Shown: positions 1 through 10,200 of the stretch, piece by piece
Numbering within the stretch: the stretch's first letter is position 1
Layout of the letters: each line of letters opens with the position of its first letter
Assembly: GCA_016713365.1 (NCBI GenBank)
Contig: JADJPG010000063.1
Span: 1 to 56,216, forward strand
Length of the DNA: 56,216 nucleotides
Reading direction: 5' to 3'
Source: Verrucomicrobiota bacterium
GTDB taxonomy: Bacteria > Verrucomicrobiota > Verrucomicrobiia > Limisphaerales > JADJPG01
Made by a program: the position numbers and the translations under genes
Notes under the pieces: generated by a model
Database searches by the model: none
Told to the model about the DNA's origin: nothing
What the model saw: the letters and a program-made list of their open reading frames with translations, nothing else

Positions 1-2
1 CG

Positions 3-362
3 TCGCTCGTTGAATTGTTCCATGTCTTCTGTGGACTGGAGGAGGAACTGACCACGCACTTGATGAAGGAGGAGATGATTCTGTTCCCGGCCATCACCGA
101 GATGAGTCAGGGCCAGGGCGATACGATCGCCGTGGACGGCCCCATCGCCTGCATGCTTCAGGAACACAACGAGGCGGGCGAAGCGATGGCCCGCTTGCGT
201 GAGTTGAGCCACGGCTTCCAGCCGCCCGTCGATGCCTGCAACACCTACCGCGCGCTGTTCGCCGGGTTGCATGATCTGGAGGAGGATCTGCACCGGCACA
301 TTCATTTGGAGAACGCGGTCCTCTTTCCTTTGGCGCGGGCGATGGCTGAACGAAAGGCCTGA
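3..362 (+). CDS. Iron-sulfur cluster repair (RIC/YtfE/ScdA-type) hemerythrin protein, C-terminal part
   Basis: The reading frame is open to the left window edge, so the N-terminus is missing. The visible 119 codons form a hemerythrin-like four-helix domain with the iron-ligand pattern H-x3-E (HLMKEEM), H in QEHNEAG, and a final H-x3-E pair in HRHIHLENAVLFP. This arrangement is typical of RIC proteins (YtfE, ScdA, NorA), di-iron proteins that repair Fe-S clusters damaged by NO or oxidants in the cytoplasm. The N-terminal ScdA_N segment would lie upstream and cannot be seen. The denitrification genes that follow fit a role in NO defence. A generic hemerythrin-domain protein is the alternative. 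Confidence 0.8.
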   Translation, partial: SLVELFHVFCGLEEELTTHLMKEEMILFPAITEMSQGQGDTIAVDGPIACMLQEHNEAGEAMARLRELSHGFQPPVDACNTYRALFAGLHDLEEDLHRHIHLENAVLFPLARAMAERKA

Positions 363-394
363 CCTGAATCCCCGCCCGGCTTTGCGGCGTTACT

Positions 395-1341
395 TCACTT
401 CGCCGCCAGTTTCAGGCTCAGGTTCCGGATCTCCAGTTCCACGTCGAACGTCCCCGGCAGCTCCCAGCTCAGGTTCATGCCGCCGATGCCGTAGTCGCCT
501 GGCTGTTGCGAGCCGGACAGAAAACCGTTCGCCCAGGCAGTGGCCAGAGCCTCGCGCGCATGAGGGGCAGCAAGTCGTGGTCGATGACCATCCATTCCCC
601 GTCATGCGCGCTGGCCGGGGAGAACGTCTTCACGTTCGGCGTGAAAATGAACTTCTCCGTGCCGCCGAAATCCTTCGACTTGTGCTCCGGCGGATGCCGG
701 TGGCGATTGTCGTAAACCGGGACGCCAAACCAGAGCAGGTCGCCGTGGCCGGGCGACTGGCGATTGCGGTTCTGCACCGTGAAGAAAACCTGGAACTGCG
801 CCGCATGAGCGGCGGGCGAGTAGTCATCCCGGTGAAGATTGCGCGAACGTAACAGCCGGGCTTCGAGATGAAACCGGGCGGCGCTGAGTTCTGCCAGCCG
901 CGCCGGGGTGGCAAACTCCTGCTCCACCAAAAGATGCACCCAAGGGTCGCCCGCCCGACGAGCCTTCACGCCGTATTCCACTCCCGTGTTCACCGCCAGG
1001 GAAAGGTCCGCGTCCGTCGTGCCCGGCCGCCCCATTCTCAAAACTTTGGCTGAGTTGCTGTGGATCAGAAAGCCGTCGATGCCCGCCGCGGTAGCGGGTC
1101 CATCGAGCGGAAACGTGCTGCTCCATTGGGACAAGCCCCAGACGGGGCTGGCTTTCGCTTCGGAGCCTCGCAGCTCCCCGTAGCGCACATGCTTTCCCGG
1201 TTTGGGCTGCCACAGGATGAAGCCGCGCCGGAAATGATTATCCTGGATCAATTCGCGCTCCGCCTTTGGTTCATCTGCCACCCCATGAAATACGGCCAAC
1301 CCGAGGAGCAGGCAGACGCCACAGGCAAGACGAGTGTGCAT
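395..1341 (-). pseudogene. Exported protein of unknown function, frame broken near 555
   Basis: ATG at 1339-1341 opens a signal peptide (MHTRLACGVCLLLGLAVFHG). The first frame runs coherently down to about position 560, ending in a hydrophobic/acidic stretch around MVIDHDLLPLMR. After that it turns into low-sense, Arg/Pro/Ala-rich sequence. The frame beginning inside 593-595 continues sensibly (EALATAWANGFL through VELEIRNLSLKLAAK) to a stop at 395. The switch falls in a CGCGCG run at about 553-559, so a two-base insertion or one-base loss there would explain it. This is either a recent mutation or a sequencing error. I do not recognise the family. It lies 154 bp downstream of the cytochrome c/sugar dehydrogenase gene on the same strand. 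Confidence 0.6.
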
Positions 1342-1495
1342 GTCTTCAGAGGAGTGATGGGTGGGCTAAGCGATGACCTTCGGCAGACGCTGGTTCCGCG
1401 CAATGAAACAACAGACCCAGCGCGAGGGTGCAGCCGAGTCGAGTCAGATTTGGCAAAGCAATACTTATCATGATTTGCAGGATTCTTGTTTGGAC

Positions 1496-3370
1496 TCACC
1501 GTTCATTCGCAGGGCCAATAGATTTGCTGGCATCGGGTGCGAGGTCGGAATGCGCGGGAGAAGCTTCGGCGGGCTTGTCAAAATTAGTGCCTGTGAAATC
1601 AAGCTGGTAGATCATTCCCTGGTAGCCCACGACATAGAGGCCGCCTTGTTCGTCGGTGGCAAAGGCGGTGATGGCCTGGGGCGCGGTGGCGAGATGACGA
1701 ATGGCCTCGAGCGAACCGTGGTCTTGAGTCAGACCCCAGATGCGCTTCGATTGGTGGTCGCCAAAAACGTAGACGCCGTAGAAGGAGGAGCTTTTGTCGC
1801 CGCGATACACCTGACCGCCCATCAGCGCCGAACCGTGCTTGCGCCGGCTGGCGAAGACCGGCGGCGCATAGGTGGCGCCTTCCTGACGATGCGCCTTCGA
1901 GAAAAGCTCAAAGCCCTCGTAGGCATTCCAACCGTAGTTGTCGCCGCGGTGGACGAGGTCGATCTCATCGCCGCGCTCCTGACCCAGGTCCGCCACCCAG
2001 AGATCGCCGGTGACCCGGTCGAAGCTGAATCGCCACGGCTCACGCAGTCCATACGCCCAGACTTCAGGCCGGGCATCCGGCCTCCCGCGAAATGGATTGT
2101 CGTTCGGGATGCCGTAGTTCAGGCCCGCATCGTGCCGGTCCACATCGATACGGAGCATCTTGCCGAAGAGCAGCCGTAAATCTTGCGCGTAACCCTGCGG
2201 ATCGAAATTCGGAGCCGAGTCGCCCATGCCCAGATAAAGAAAACCATCCGGCCCGAACTCGATGCAGCCGCCGTTGTGATGCTCCGCCACGGCCTCAATC
2301 TTCAGCAGGCGTCGCGCAGGTTGGCCGGAGTCCGTCCTGAAGTTTGCCGCGAACTGCCGCTCCACGAGCACCGTCGCAATCTTGCCTTCCTCGAACACCT
2401 GGTGCTTCAGGTAATACTTCCGGTTCTCACGGAACTTCGGATGAAAGGCCACACCGAGCAGTCCATTCGGACCGCGCGCACTGAAGATCTCCGGGGTGAA
2501 GTCAGCGAATACCGTCGTCCGTTCGCCGTCGGCGTTCTTCTCCACCAACCAGATGATCCCGGTCTGGTGCGCCGCCAGGAAACGTCGAGCCGTCCCGGGA
2601 ACCTGGCCGAACCACACCAAACCCAACTGGGCATTTCCCCCTGCTGTGTTGGGAGCCGGCGTCACCTGGAGCGCGTCGGCAAGGAACGGACGCAACGCGA
2701 CCGGCCGTGCCAGGGACGGAATCACGTCCGGCATGCCGTGATGACTCGTGAGCGCGTGGTCCGGTTGTTTGAGGCTCACGAGATACTCGATCAAGTCTGC
2801 GAACTCGCGTCGTGATAAACCTGCCTGCAATCCTTCCGGCATGAGGGAAACGCTGCTGCCGCGTTGTTCATGGATGCTGCTCGTGGCGATGCGGACTCGT
2901 TGGCCGTCGCCGCCCATCAATTCGATCCAGTCACCCGTGACCTGCTTGAGCACGCCCTGGAATGCTTCTCCCGACTTGGTCTCAATCGACGTGGTGCTGT
3001 ACCCCACGGCAATCGCGGCCGACGGCAGGAGCACCGCGTCGATGAGATCGCGGCGGGCGAATTGATCTCCGACTGTGGCCAAATCCGGGCCGGCTTTGAG
3101 GCCCCGGCCATTCACCGAGTGACACTTCGCACAGCCGAGTCTCTGCTCATCCGGAAAAAGTTTTTCACCTTGCGCGGCGTCGCCTTCGTTCTGCATGGCG
3201 AACTGGCGATACGCCGCCGGGGGCCGGACTCTCACGGTGCTGGAAGTGCCCTGACCTAGGCTCACCTGCCCACCGCTCGAAGCGCCGGCGAGCATGAGCA
3301 CGAGAGGGAGACATTTCGATGAGGCGATGCTCATCCGCGTCGTTCGCCAGTCCGGGTTCCGTTTGTTCAT
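1496..3370 (-). CDS. Cytochrome c - soluble glucose/sorbosone dehydrogenase-like fusion
   Basis: An exported two-domain protein. The N-terminal third carries one c-type heme motif (CAKCH) in a context typical of Verrucomicrobia/Planctomycete membrane-bound dehydrogenase heme domains (GCAKCHSVNGRGLKAGPDL). The C-terminal two thirds form a GSDH-type six-bladed propeller (PF07995), seen in GLLGVAFHPKF, HNGGCIEFGPDGFLYLGMGD, the long LRIDVDR and GLREPWRFSFD segments, and DNYGWNAYEG. It probably oxidises a sugar or alcohol with PQQ and passes electrons to its own heme. The frame opens at GTG 3400, overlapping the stop of the pectate-lyase-like gene by 4 nt. ATG 3370 or ATG 3334 (just before the signal peptide MSIASSKCLPLVLMLAG) are better-looking starts. 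It is likely cotranscribed with that upstream gene and so under the 5030 palindrome. Confidence 0.85.
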   Translation of the reverse strand: MNKRNPDWRTTRMSIASSKCLPLVLMLAGASSGGQVSLGQGTSSTVRVRPPAAYRQFAMQNEGDAAQGEKLFPDEQRLGCAKCHSVNGRGLKAGPDLATVGDQFARRDLIDAVLLPSAAIAVGYSTTSIETKSGEAFQGVLKQVTGDWIELMGGDGQRVRIATSSIHEQRGSSVSLMPEGLQAGLSRREFADLIEYLVSLKQPDHALTSHHGMPDVIPSLARPVALRPFLADALQVTPAPNTAGGNAQLGLVWFGQVPGTARRFLAAHQTGIIWLVEKNADGERTTVFADFTPEIFSARGPNGLLGVAFHPKFRENRKYYLKHQVFEEGKIATVLVERQFAANFRTDSGQPARRLLKIEAVAEHHNGGCIEFGPDGFLYLGMGDSAPNFDPQGYAQDLRLLFGKMLRIDVDRHDAGLNYGIPNDNPFRGRPDARPEVWAYGLREPWRFSFDRVTGDLWVADLGQERGDEIDLVHRGDNYGWNAYEGFELFSKAHRQEGATYAPPVFASRRKHGSALMGGQVYRGDKSSSFYGVYVFGDHQSKRIWGLTQDHGSLEAIRHLATAPQAITAFATDEQGGLYVVGYQGMIYQLDFTGTNFDKPAEASPAHSDLAPDASKSIGPANER

Positions 3371-3396
3371 CGCGTGAGCACGCTCATGTTTAGGTG

Positions 3397-4962
3397 TCAC
3401 CTCGACTTGTCATCCAGCCGTCGCCGCAACTGCGCTTCATGCAAGTCCTGCGGCTGAAGTTCAGCGGGCTTGATGGGCTCGAACCACTTGCCTTCGGGCG
3501 ATGTCCCGGCGGGTTGCTTCGTTTCCAATCCCACCAGATTCATGGTCGCGGGACCGAAGGCGGCGGGCGGATAGCTCAGCGCGTTGGCCGAACGGATGTT
3601 CCAAAAAGTTCCCCTCGTTCCGCAATGTTTGCCCAGCGCCGCGCCGCCGCCGCATTTCCACAAGCGCGTCCCCGCGCCGGCGTCGAGATCGGTGAAGAGG
3701 TTTTCATGCGGAGCATAGCGGTGATGGTCGAGGCTCAGGTCCACGCCCCGGCTGCGCGCGATGACGTTTCCCGAGCAGAAACCGCTCACCGTGATGTCGT
3801 GGATGAATCGCGTCCGGATGTCGAAGTTCACCACCAGGTTGTCGGTGCCGCCCAGCGAGATGCCGTGGTGGCCCGTGCATTTCTGCTTGTCCACCGATCG
3901 GTCGGACTCGATCACCACTCCGTCCACCGTGTTGAACGCCCCGCTCACGTAAGGTCCGCTGTCGGCGTTGCGCACCCGGATGTTCCGCACCCAGCAATTT
4001 GCCACGCCGCCCAACGCGACTGGATTGAAGCCGAGCTCGGTGAAGTGGCCCTGGTAAGGAGTGACTGGAAACTCGAAGCCGATGTTCTCGACGCCGCTTT
4101 CAGTCACCGTTGGTTCGAAGGCGCGCAACCGGGGTTTCCATTCCGTTCGCAGGTCCGTTCGCAAGGCGCGATCCAGCGTCACGTGGTTTCCATCGAGCCG
4201 CGTGATGCGGCCAATGAGTGAAGTGCGGGCGCGGCCCTTCAAGTTCTCCACCGGCCCGGCGTCGCCCGAGTAGAGATGAACGGCCAGCGAATTGTCCGGC
4301 AGGTCGGATTGGTACACCTCCACTTCCTGGCCGACGCGAAGCTTGTCCACGGACCCGACCGTCACAGTGCTTTCGCCGCGCGAGACGTTGCCTGAAATTT
4401 CCGCAAGCACTTCCGATCCAAACTTGCCGCGCACGACCACGAACCCGCCGGACCATGAATAGTTCGACGTGCGCTGGCCGGTGGTGGTCGCGCCCCAGTT
4501 GGGTTTGATGTCGTTGAGCGGCGTGGGACAGACGAGCACGGTCTTGTCCGGGCCGGCCCCGCGCAGCACGACGCCCGACCGGGTGATTTCCAAGAGGCCG
4601 GTGATGCGGTAGCGGCCCGGCGGCACTTCGATGGCACCGCGTCCCACTTTGGCAATCGCGGCGAGGAACGCCTGCGTGTCATCGGTCACGCCGTCGCCTT
4701 TCGCGCCGAAGTCTTTCACGCTCACGCCGGGCGGCACGTTCGGCAGCGGTTTCTCGCCGCGATGATAGCCGGCGAAGGAGAAATCCGGCAGGCGGCTGCG
4801 TGGATTCCACTTCTCGCCCCGCTCACCCCAGAGCGCGGAATGTTCGGCGGCAAATCCAATGACCGTGCTCAGAATCAACCCGGCGACGACGAGTGGAATG
4901 ATCAACGAAAGTGACGTCCGGTTCCCTCGCGGATGGTTCGCAACGATTTTGAGTGGAGGCAT
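3397..4962 (-). CDS. Secreted pectate-lyase-like right-handed beta-helix protein
   Basis: The protein has an N-terminal membrane/signal segment (SLIIPLVVAGLILSTVIGFA). It is followed by the start of a Pectate_lyase_3 domain (PF12708), VSVKDFGAKGDGVTDDTQAF, with the usual GAIEVPPGRYRI turn and later Asn/Gly-rich coils (ENIGFEF, NCWVRNIRVRNADSG, GHHGISLGGTDNLV). Such proteins cleave or bind acidic polysaccharides outside the cell, but the substrate cannot be read from the sequence. ATG 4962 is preferred over TTG 4968. Its promoter region holds a Dnr/Fnr palindrome (5030-5043), 67 nt upstream. The downstream sugar dehydrogenase overlaps or nearly abuts it, implying an operon for extracellular carbohydrate oxidation. 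Confidence 0.8.
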   Translation of the reverse strand: MPPLKIVANHPRGNRTSLSLIIPLVVAGLILSTVIGFAAEHSALWGERGEKWNPRSRLPDFSFAGYHRGEKPLPNVPPGVSVKDFGAKGDGVTDDTQAFLAAIAKVGRGAIEVPPGRYRITGLLEITRSGVVLRGAGPDKTVLVCPTPLNDIKPNWGATTTGQRTSNYSWSGGFVVVRGKFGSEVLAEISGNVSRGESTVTVGSVDKLRVGQEVEVYQSDLPDNSLAVHLYSGDAGPVENLKGRARTSLIGRITRLDGNHVTLDRALRTDLRTEWKPRLRAFEPTVTESGVENIGFEFPVTPYQGHFTELGFNPVALGGVANCWVRNIRVRNADSGPYVSGAFNTVDGVVIESDRSVDKQKCTGHHGISLGGTDNLVVNFDIRTRFIHDITVSGFCSGNVIARSRGVDLSLDHHRYAPHENLFTDLDAGAGTRLWKCGGGAALGKHCGTRGTFWNIRSANALSYPPAAFGPATMNLVGLETKQPAGTSPEGKWFEPIKPAELQPQDLHEAQLRRRLDDKSR

Positions 4963-5029
4963 GGTCAAGTTGTCAGACGCGGTCGCTTCCTCAAACCATC
5001 AAACGCTGACTCACTTCCACCTTCACCTG

Positions 5030-5043
5030 TTGATTTGAGTCAA
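5030..5043 (-). promoter_or_regulatory. Dnr/Fnr-type operator
   Basis: TTGATTTGAGTCAA fits TTGAY-N4-RTCAA. It lies 67 nt before the ATG of the pectate-lyase-like gene and about 65 bp beyond the end of the DGC gene, so it most likely serves the leftward carbohydrate operon. It is one of nine such sites in the window. Confidence 0.7.
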
Positions 5044-5108
5044 GGTTGAGAATCAATCCGTCGTGAACAGGGCAGACGCAGCTCCATCGTGTTCTCCTGG
5101 AAGAATCC

Positions 5109-5501
5109 TCAACCAGGCGTGAACGAGGAGTCAGGCTCGCTGGCCGCGAGCTGTTGCCGGGCGGCCTGAACGCCGCGCGCGATGTTTTCATCCGTCACCG
5201 GGCAGGATCCTTTGCGCAGACCCAGTTTATGCAGTTCGAGATGCTCGACGCGCTGCACCCCGGCGAGTTCCAGCGTTTTGCGTGCGCAGTTGATGGGACA
5301 ACCATCGATGACGAGCACACGTCCGGCTTTTTCGGCGACGGCCACCAAGTGCTTCACACGTCCACCGACACCGGCGAGGCAGGACATTTCTCCCACACCC
5401 TCGCGGGCGATCTGGCGCGCGATGCGGTCTGCAAGTTCGCCGGCATCGGAACAGCCGGAGCAGGCGTAAACGATTGGCTTGGGGAGCGGTGTCTCCGGCA
5501 T
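5109..5501 (-). CDS. DGC-domain putative zinc-binding protein
   Basis: A 130-residue protein of the DGC family (PF08859), named for the Asp-Gly-Cys motif seen here in VLVIDGCPINCARKTL. Further conserved cysteines lie near the N-terminus (YACSGCSDAGELAD), mid-protein (EMSCLAG) and C-terminus (KGSCPVTDE). The four Cys clusters suggest zinc or another metal. The molecular role is not established. It starts at ATG 5501, only 6 nt past the heme o synthase stop, so it is the last gene of a DUF2249-ctaB-DGC operon. DGC proteins often occur beside respiratory and denitrification genes, which matches this setting. Confidence 0.85.
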   Translation of the reverse strand: MPETPLPKPIVYACSGCSDAGELADRIARQIAREGVGEMSCLAGVGGRVKHLVAVAEKAGRVLVIDGCPINCARKTLELAGVQRVEHLELHKLGLRKGSCPVTDENIARGVQAARQQLAASEPDSSFTPG

Positions 5502-5507
5502 GGCGCG

Positions 5508-6461
5508 CTAACTCCTTGCCCGGCACAGCAGCATCAGCGCGTACACGGCGGGGAGGTAATACAGGGAAGCGAGAAACAGGGAGCGGGCGGCGGTTCCATC
5601 TCTCCTCACGAGAAACCGGATCGACAAAATGCTGAACAAGACTCCTACGGCCAGCGCGCCCGGCCAGTACCAGGTAGTAACCTGATTCGCGAATGCGGGC
5701 ACAAGTGAAACCGCCACCACGGCCAAGGTGGAGGCCAGTGCCCAACCCGCCGTCCGATGTCCGCGATGATCGTGCGGGCTCAGCACGCGATACCCCGCGC
5801 TGAGATAATCCTCCCGCCGCCACCACGCAATCGCCAGAAAGTGAGGCATCTGCCAGAGGAACAAGACCGCGAAGGCCACCGATGCCCACAGGCCAAACTT
5901 TGCGCCCGTCGCCGCCCAGCCAATGAGGAGAGGAAGCGCCCCGGAGACGGCCCCAACGAGCGTGCAGACCGGAGTCAGTCGCTTCATTGGGGTGTAGAAC
6001 GAGACGTACACCAGAAACGCGAGGGCGGCGAACACCATGGCGCGAACATTGACGCCGGCCGCCAGCCAGAGGCAGCCGGTGCCGCAGAGCAGGCCGCTCA
6101 GCCACATGCCGGTGCGAGGGTTAAGTCTTCCTGCAGCGATGGGGCGATTGCGCGTGCGAACCATCTTGCGATCAAACTCCTGCTCCTTCGCCTGATTCGC
6201 CACGGCGGCGCTTCCGGCGATCAGGGCGGTGCCAGCGAGGGTGTGGAAAAGGAGGAGCCAGTTCGGCAGGACGTCAGCGTGCAGCGCAAAACCCACAAAG
6301 GTGGTCGCCACGACAGCGACATTCGCACGGGCCTTGGTCAGGACCATCAAGTCCGACAGCCAGCCCGCAATTCCGGTCGATTCCGTAACGGCCCATTCCG
6401 GAACGCAAAGCGGGGAGGCGGCTTGTCCGCTGGAGGTCGATTCTGTGGTCGATGGATTCAT
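5508..6461 (-). CDS. ctaB: Protoheme IX farnesyltransferase (heme o synthase)
   Basis: A polytopic UbiA-family prenyltransferase of 317 residues, the normal length for CtaB/CyoE. It transfers a farnesyl group from farnesyl diphosphate to heme b, giving heme o for terminal oxidases. The N-terminal family signature LTKARANV is present. The first Asp-rich Mg-diphosphate motif appears as NQAKEQEFDRKMVRTRNRP (residues about 89-107). A second Asp motif corresponds to WRREDYLSAGYRVLSPHDH. Eight or so hydrophobic helices follow. The N-terminal 30 residues are Ser/Thr-rich and soluble. It sits 87 nt after the two-domain DUF2249 gene and 6 nt before the DGC gene. Its place in this operon suggests a heme supply tied to low-oxygen respiration. 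Confidence 0.93.
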   Translation of the reverse strand: MNPSTTESTSSGQAASPLCVPEWAVTESTGIAGWLSDLMVLTKARANVAVVATTFVGFALHADVLPNWLLLFHTLAGTALIAGSAAVANQAKEQEFDRKMVRTRNRPIAAGRLNPRTGMWLSGLLCGTGCLWLAAGVNVRAMVFAALAFLVYVSFYTPMKRLTPVCTLVGAVSGALPLLIGWAATGAKFGLWASVAFAVLFLWQMPHFLAIAWWRREDYLSAGYRVLSPHDHRGHRTAGWALASTLAVVAVSLVPAFANQVTTWYWPGALAVGVLFSILSIRFLVRRDGTAARSLFLASLYYLPAVYALMLLCRARS

Positions 6462-6548
6462 GATCCGTCGTCGAGGGGATTCAGGCTGTTGGAATCATTC
6501 CGACCCATGTTCGATTCGCTCCGACGTGGTGCATGATGGTTTCGCAGT

Positions 6549-7094
6549 TCAAAGCTTTCTTTGAAACTCCACGCGCCAGGCTCCGTCATTGAGTTGTTTT
6601 GCTGTGTGGCTGAAGCCCTGATTGCCCAGCTTGGCGTAGAGAGGGACTGGTTCGAAGTCCACCACCAAGACCAGGAGTTGTCCCGGAATCAGGCTCGACA
6701 CCGCATCATCGATCGCTTTGCACGGCGTTTCGCCGCGCGCGAAGATGGGTCGGGTGTCCAACACAAGCGGCTGCACTAATTCAATCGGCACGGACTTGAG
6801 GGGCGGGCAGGAGTGCTTCGGTCGTGCGGTGGGAACAAAACCTGACTCAGCAAAATCGCCTTTGCTGATGCGGACTCGAAAGACGTCCGGTCCTTGTTCG
6901 AGGTATTCCCAGTGGAAGGTGCCCGCGTGCTCTGCGGCGAACTGGTAATAGAGCGGCACGGGGTCGTGGTCATTCACCAGCAGGATGGATTCGCCCGGCG
7001 GAAGTTCCTCCCAGGTCCTGAAAATCTTCGGATGCCGTTCGCGCGGCGGCATGGGACGGACGTCGATCAGATGGTCGGACAATGTCGTAATCAT
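6549..7094 (-). CDS. Tandem DUF2249-domain protein
   Basis: 181 residues made of two DUF2249 repeats. Repeat 1 runs from the start (LIDVRPMPPRERHPKIFRTWEEL, then a strand-loop ending LLVNDHDPVPLYYQF). Repeat 2 starts near residue 108 (LVLDTRPIFARGETPCKAIDD, then LLVLVVDFEPVPLYAKLGNQGF). The D-x-R-P opening and the DxxPVPLY loop mark the family, which is small, cytoplasmic and repeatedly found next to hemerythrin and denitrification genes. Its biochemical role is unknown. The ATG at 7094 lies 37 nt from a Dnr/Fnr palindrome. It heads the operon with ctaB and the DGC gene. Confidence 0.85.
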   Translation of the reverse strand: MITTLSDHLIDVRPMPPRERHPKIFRTWEELPPGESILLVNDHDPVPLYYQFAAEHAGTFHWEYLEQGPDVFRVRISKGDFAESGFVPTARPKHSCPPLKSVPIELVQPLVLDTRPIFARGETPCKAIDDAVSSLIPGQLLVLVVDFEPVPLYAKLGNQGFSHTAKQLNDGAWRVEFQRKL

Positions 7095-7131
7095 TTTCGT
7101 TCCAAGATATGCGCTGGCAGGAGGAGCGGCT

Positions 7132-7145
7132 TTGATTCAGGTCAA
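7132..7145 (-). promoter_or_regulatory. Dnr/Fnr-type operator
   Basis: TTGATTCAGGTCAA lies 37 nt upstream of the tandem-DUF2249 ATG. A possible -10 element (TATCTT) sits 9 nt before the ATG on the minus strand, so transcription may begin only a few bases before the start codon. Confidence 0.75.
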
Positions 7146-7247
7146 CTCCGATGCAATGTGGAACCAGCGGATTGCGGTTCACGCCAAATTACCACTCGGC
7201 CCTTTCAGCAAACTTCCTACCTGTAAGCTCCGGGACGGCGAGTCCGA

Positions 7248-10200
7248 TCAAGGGTGTGCATCATTCTTTGGTTCTGAAGGTTTTTCTTCATTCCTTTTGG
7301 CCCAGGCCAGGAGCTGTTCGATGGCCTTGCCGAGTACGCCGGCGGAGCCGCGGTATTGCTTCGAGCCGCGCGGCTGGTTGTCGAGGGACCACCATTCGTA
7401 AAAGTCGCCGTGCCGTTTCACACGCCCGACCATTGGCTTCAGTTCGTCATACGCCTCGCGCACGAAGCCGTTCCGGATGAGCCGCTGAATCATCCGCCCG
7501 CCAAACCAGCACCAGTCCCCGCCATTCTGGTAGGAGTAAAGCCCCATGCTGACGTTCTTAAAGAAGCCCTTCGGATAGGGCGGATACACGGTGAGGCCGA
7601 TGGATGCCGCTCCCGCCGCTTTCACGTTGGCGCGCATGGACGCCAGCGCCCGGGCGATTTCCTCCCGCGTCAGCAGACCGGCCTCGACGGCGACCGCCGT
7701 GCCGCCGTGATAATAAACCGCCGCCTCGTCGAACTCCTTCGGGAACGGCGAGCCAGCGAGGTAAACGTGCGGCACGAACTTCTGCCGGGCTTCGTCCCAG
7801 AGATGTTTCCGGATGTTCCGCTTCAGGTCATCGCGCACCTGACGCCAGCGCGCTGCGCGGGGCGAGTCCGCTCCGAGCAGTTGCAACAGGTCGTCCACGG
7901 CGCTGACGAATAACGCATTGTCGTAGATGTCACAGGCGCGATGCGAACTGGCGTCCAGTTCCACGCCCCACGCGTGTTCCGGCTGCACGTCGCCCCAGTC
8001 CGCCGTCGTCGCGCCCCAGATTAGGCCGAGCTCGCGGTCGAACCGCTCCGCCAACACGTAATCGAGCGCCAGTTCCAATCGGTCCTGCACACGCTTGCCG
8101 CCCACTTCCTCGGTCAGCAACGAGCGGTCGCCGGTCGTCGTGACAAACTTCCGCACGGCCAGAACGAGCGACGATTCCTGATCGGTCTCGACCGTGTTCT
8201 TGTGGGCGAGCAACCCGGGAGCGAGCGCTGAGCGCCGGTACTTGTAGCCCACCGAGCCGCGCTCCTTGGGGATGAAGCCGTCGGGAACATCCCCGTTTGC
8301 TTCCTGAAACTTGAAGAAGGTCAGCAACGCGGCGCGGATGTCCGCCACCGGATTCACTTCGAGCGACACTTCGATGAACGTGTTGAGATCGCGAATCCAG
8401 ACTTCGCCGTAGCCGCTGCCGGCGGTCAGGCCGGTCTTGAGCAGCGCGCGGGCTTTGTCGAGAACGAGCGGCAGATCGGGATCCGCGAGAATCTCCGACG
8501 CGAGCGCGCGAGCCTGCTCCGGGGTCATCGCGCCGGTCGTTTGCGGTCGCGACTCATCCGTCAGCACCCGCTTCTCCCCGGGCTTCATGGCGAAGCTCAA
8601 CTCCTGTCCAGTCCACGGTGAGAGCAGCCGACACACGCCGCCTTTCTCCGACTCGACTTCCACGCGGCGAGTCACGCCGTCGCGGCGCTCGGCGGAAACG
8701 AGGAACGCGCCTTGCGCTCGCAGCGTCGTGAAGGCCGCGTCGCGCCATGAGCCTGGCACGGCGGGAAACACTTCGATGCGCCCGCGATGGCTTTGCAACA
8801 GCATCTCCTGCACGCCGGCTGCGGCGGCGAAGTTTCCTTCCAGGGTGAATGGACGATAGCGGAACTTCGAGTAGCCCTTGCCCGATTGATCCCCGTTGCA
8901 ATGAAAACTGTTTCGCAACGTGAACGCGGTCGAGAACACTTTCAGCGCTCGTTCGGCTTTCGCGCCATCACGGGCACGCGCGGCCAGGCTCGCCAGCCAG
9001 GCAAAACTGTAGCCGCACCACTGATCGCTGCCCAGGCGATCCAGATCACGCAGCGATGCCTCGACGGTTCGACGTGCATCCAGACTATCCGCCACATCCA
9101 CCAAGCCCAGCGGATGAATGGCCATCAGGTGCGAAAAGTGCCGGTGCGATTCCTTGAGCGGTTCACCCGGCGCGACCAATAGCCGTCCGTCCTCAGCCAA
9201 AGCGAATTCCGGCAACTCACCGAGTGTCCGCCGCCAGCGCTTTGCTTCCTCTGCGAGCTTCATTTCCTCGGCCAGCTCGGCCGTTGCTCCGAGCAGCCAG
9301 CGTATCAGCGCGAGGTCGTAGTTGGTCACTTCCTTGAACCACGCCTGTGGACGGTTGTCGTGAATCTCCGGAGAAGAACTCAGCGGCAGCGTGCGCCGGC
9401 CCCTGGCGTTCTTGTTCGCGGTGATGGCTTCGATAAACACGCTGGCATCGCGCAGGTATGGCCAGGCGCGGTCGCGGAGAAACGCGCGGTCGGCGCTGAA
9501 CTTCCAGTGCCAGTAAAAGTGTTGCGCGAGCCAGGCGGCGGTGGTGGCCGAGTGAGTGTATTGACGCCAGCCGCCAATCTGGTTGTTGTTCAAATCGCTC
9601 GTCATCGGGACGTTCAGTCCCGGCAGGTTGAAGAATCGCTTGGTCCACGCGACGCAGTTGGAGCGGGTGGCCCAAAGCCAGTCGAGGTAGCTCAGGCCCT
9701 CCTCCAGATGATTGCCGCTGTAACACGGCCAGTAGCTGAGCTGCGTGTTGAGGTCGTGATGATAGTCGCCCTTCCACGGCGGGAGCTGGCCGTCGTCCGC
9801 CGTCCACGGTCCTTGCAACGTGATGGGCGGCGCGCCGCGACGGCTGGCCGCGCCGAACTTGTACTGCTCCAGGAACCATTGTCGCTCGATGACGGCCTTG
9901 GGCAGCGTGACCGAAGACTTGCTCCAGTAGCTCTGCCACCAATCAATGTGGGAACGCACCATCGCTTCGAAGCCTTTGCTCAACGCTTCCTCGACGCGAC
10001 GGCGGGCGAGTTGCAGCGGTTCGGGTCCTTCGAAGCTCGAAGCCACCGACCACGCGGCCAGCCATTCGCCGTCGCGTTCGCGCCATTCGAGATACGCGGC
10101 GAAATGAAAGCCCTGCGCGCCCCGCTGCGTAAACGCCTGCCAGTTGCGGCCGGACGTTGGCACCGGCGCCGGGTAGCCGAGCTGCGCGAGGTCGCCGGCA

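Noticed and set aside
5046..5056. TTGAGAATCAA next to the 5030 operator
   Set aside because: The half-sites are three bases apart instead of six, so it does not fit the Crp/Fnr spacing.
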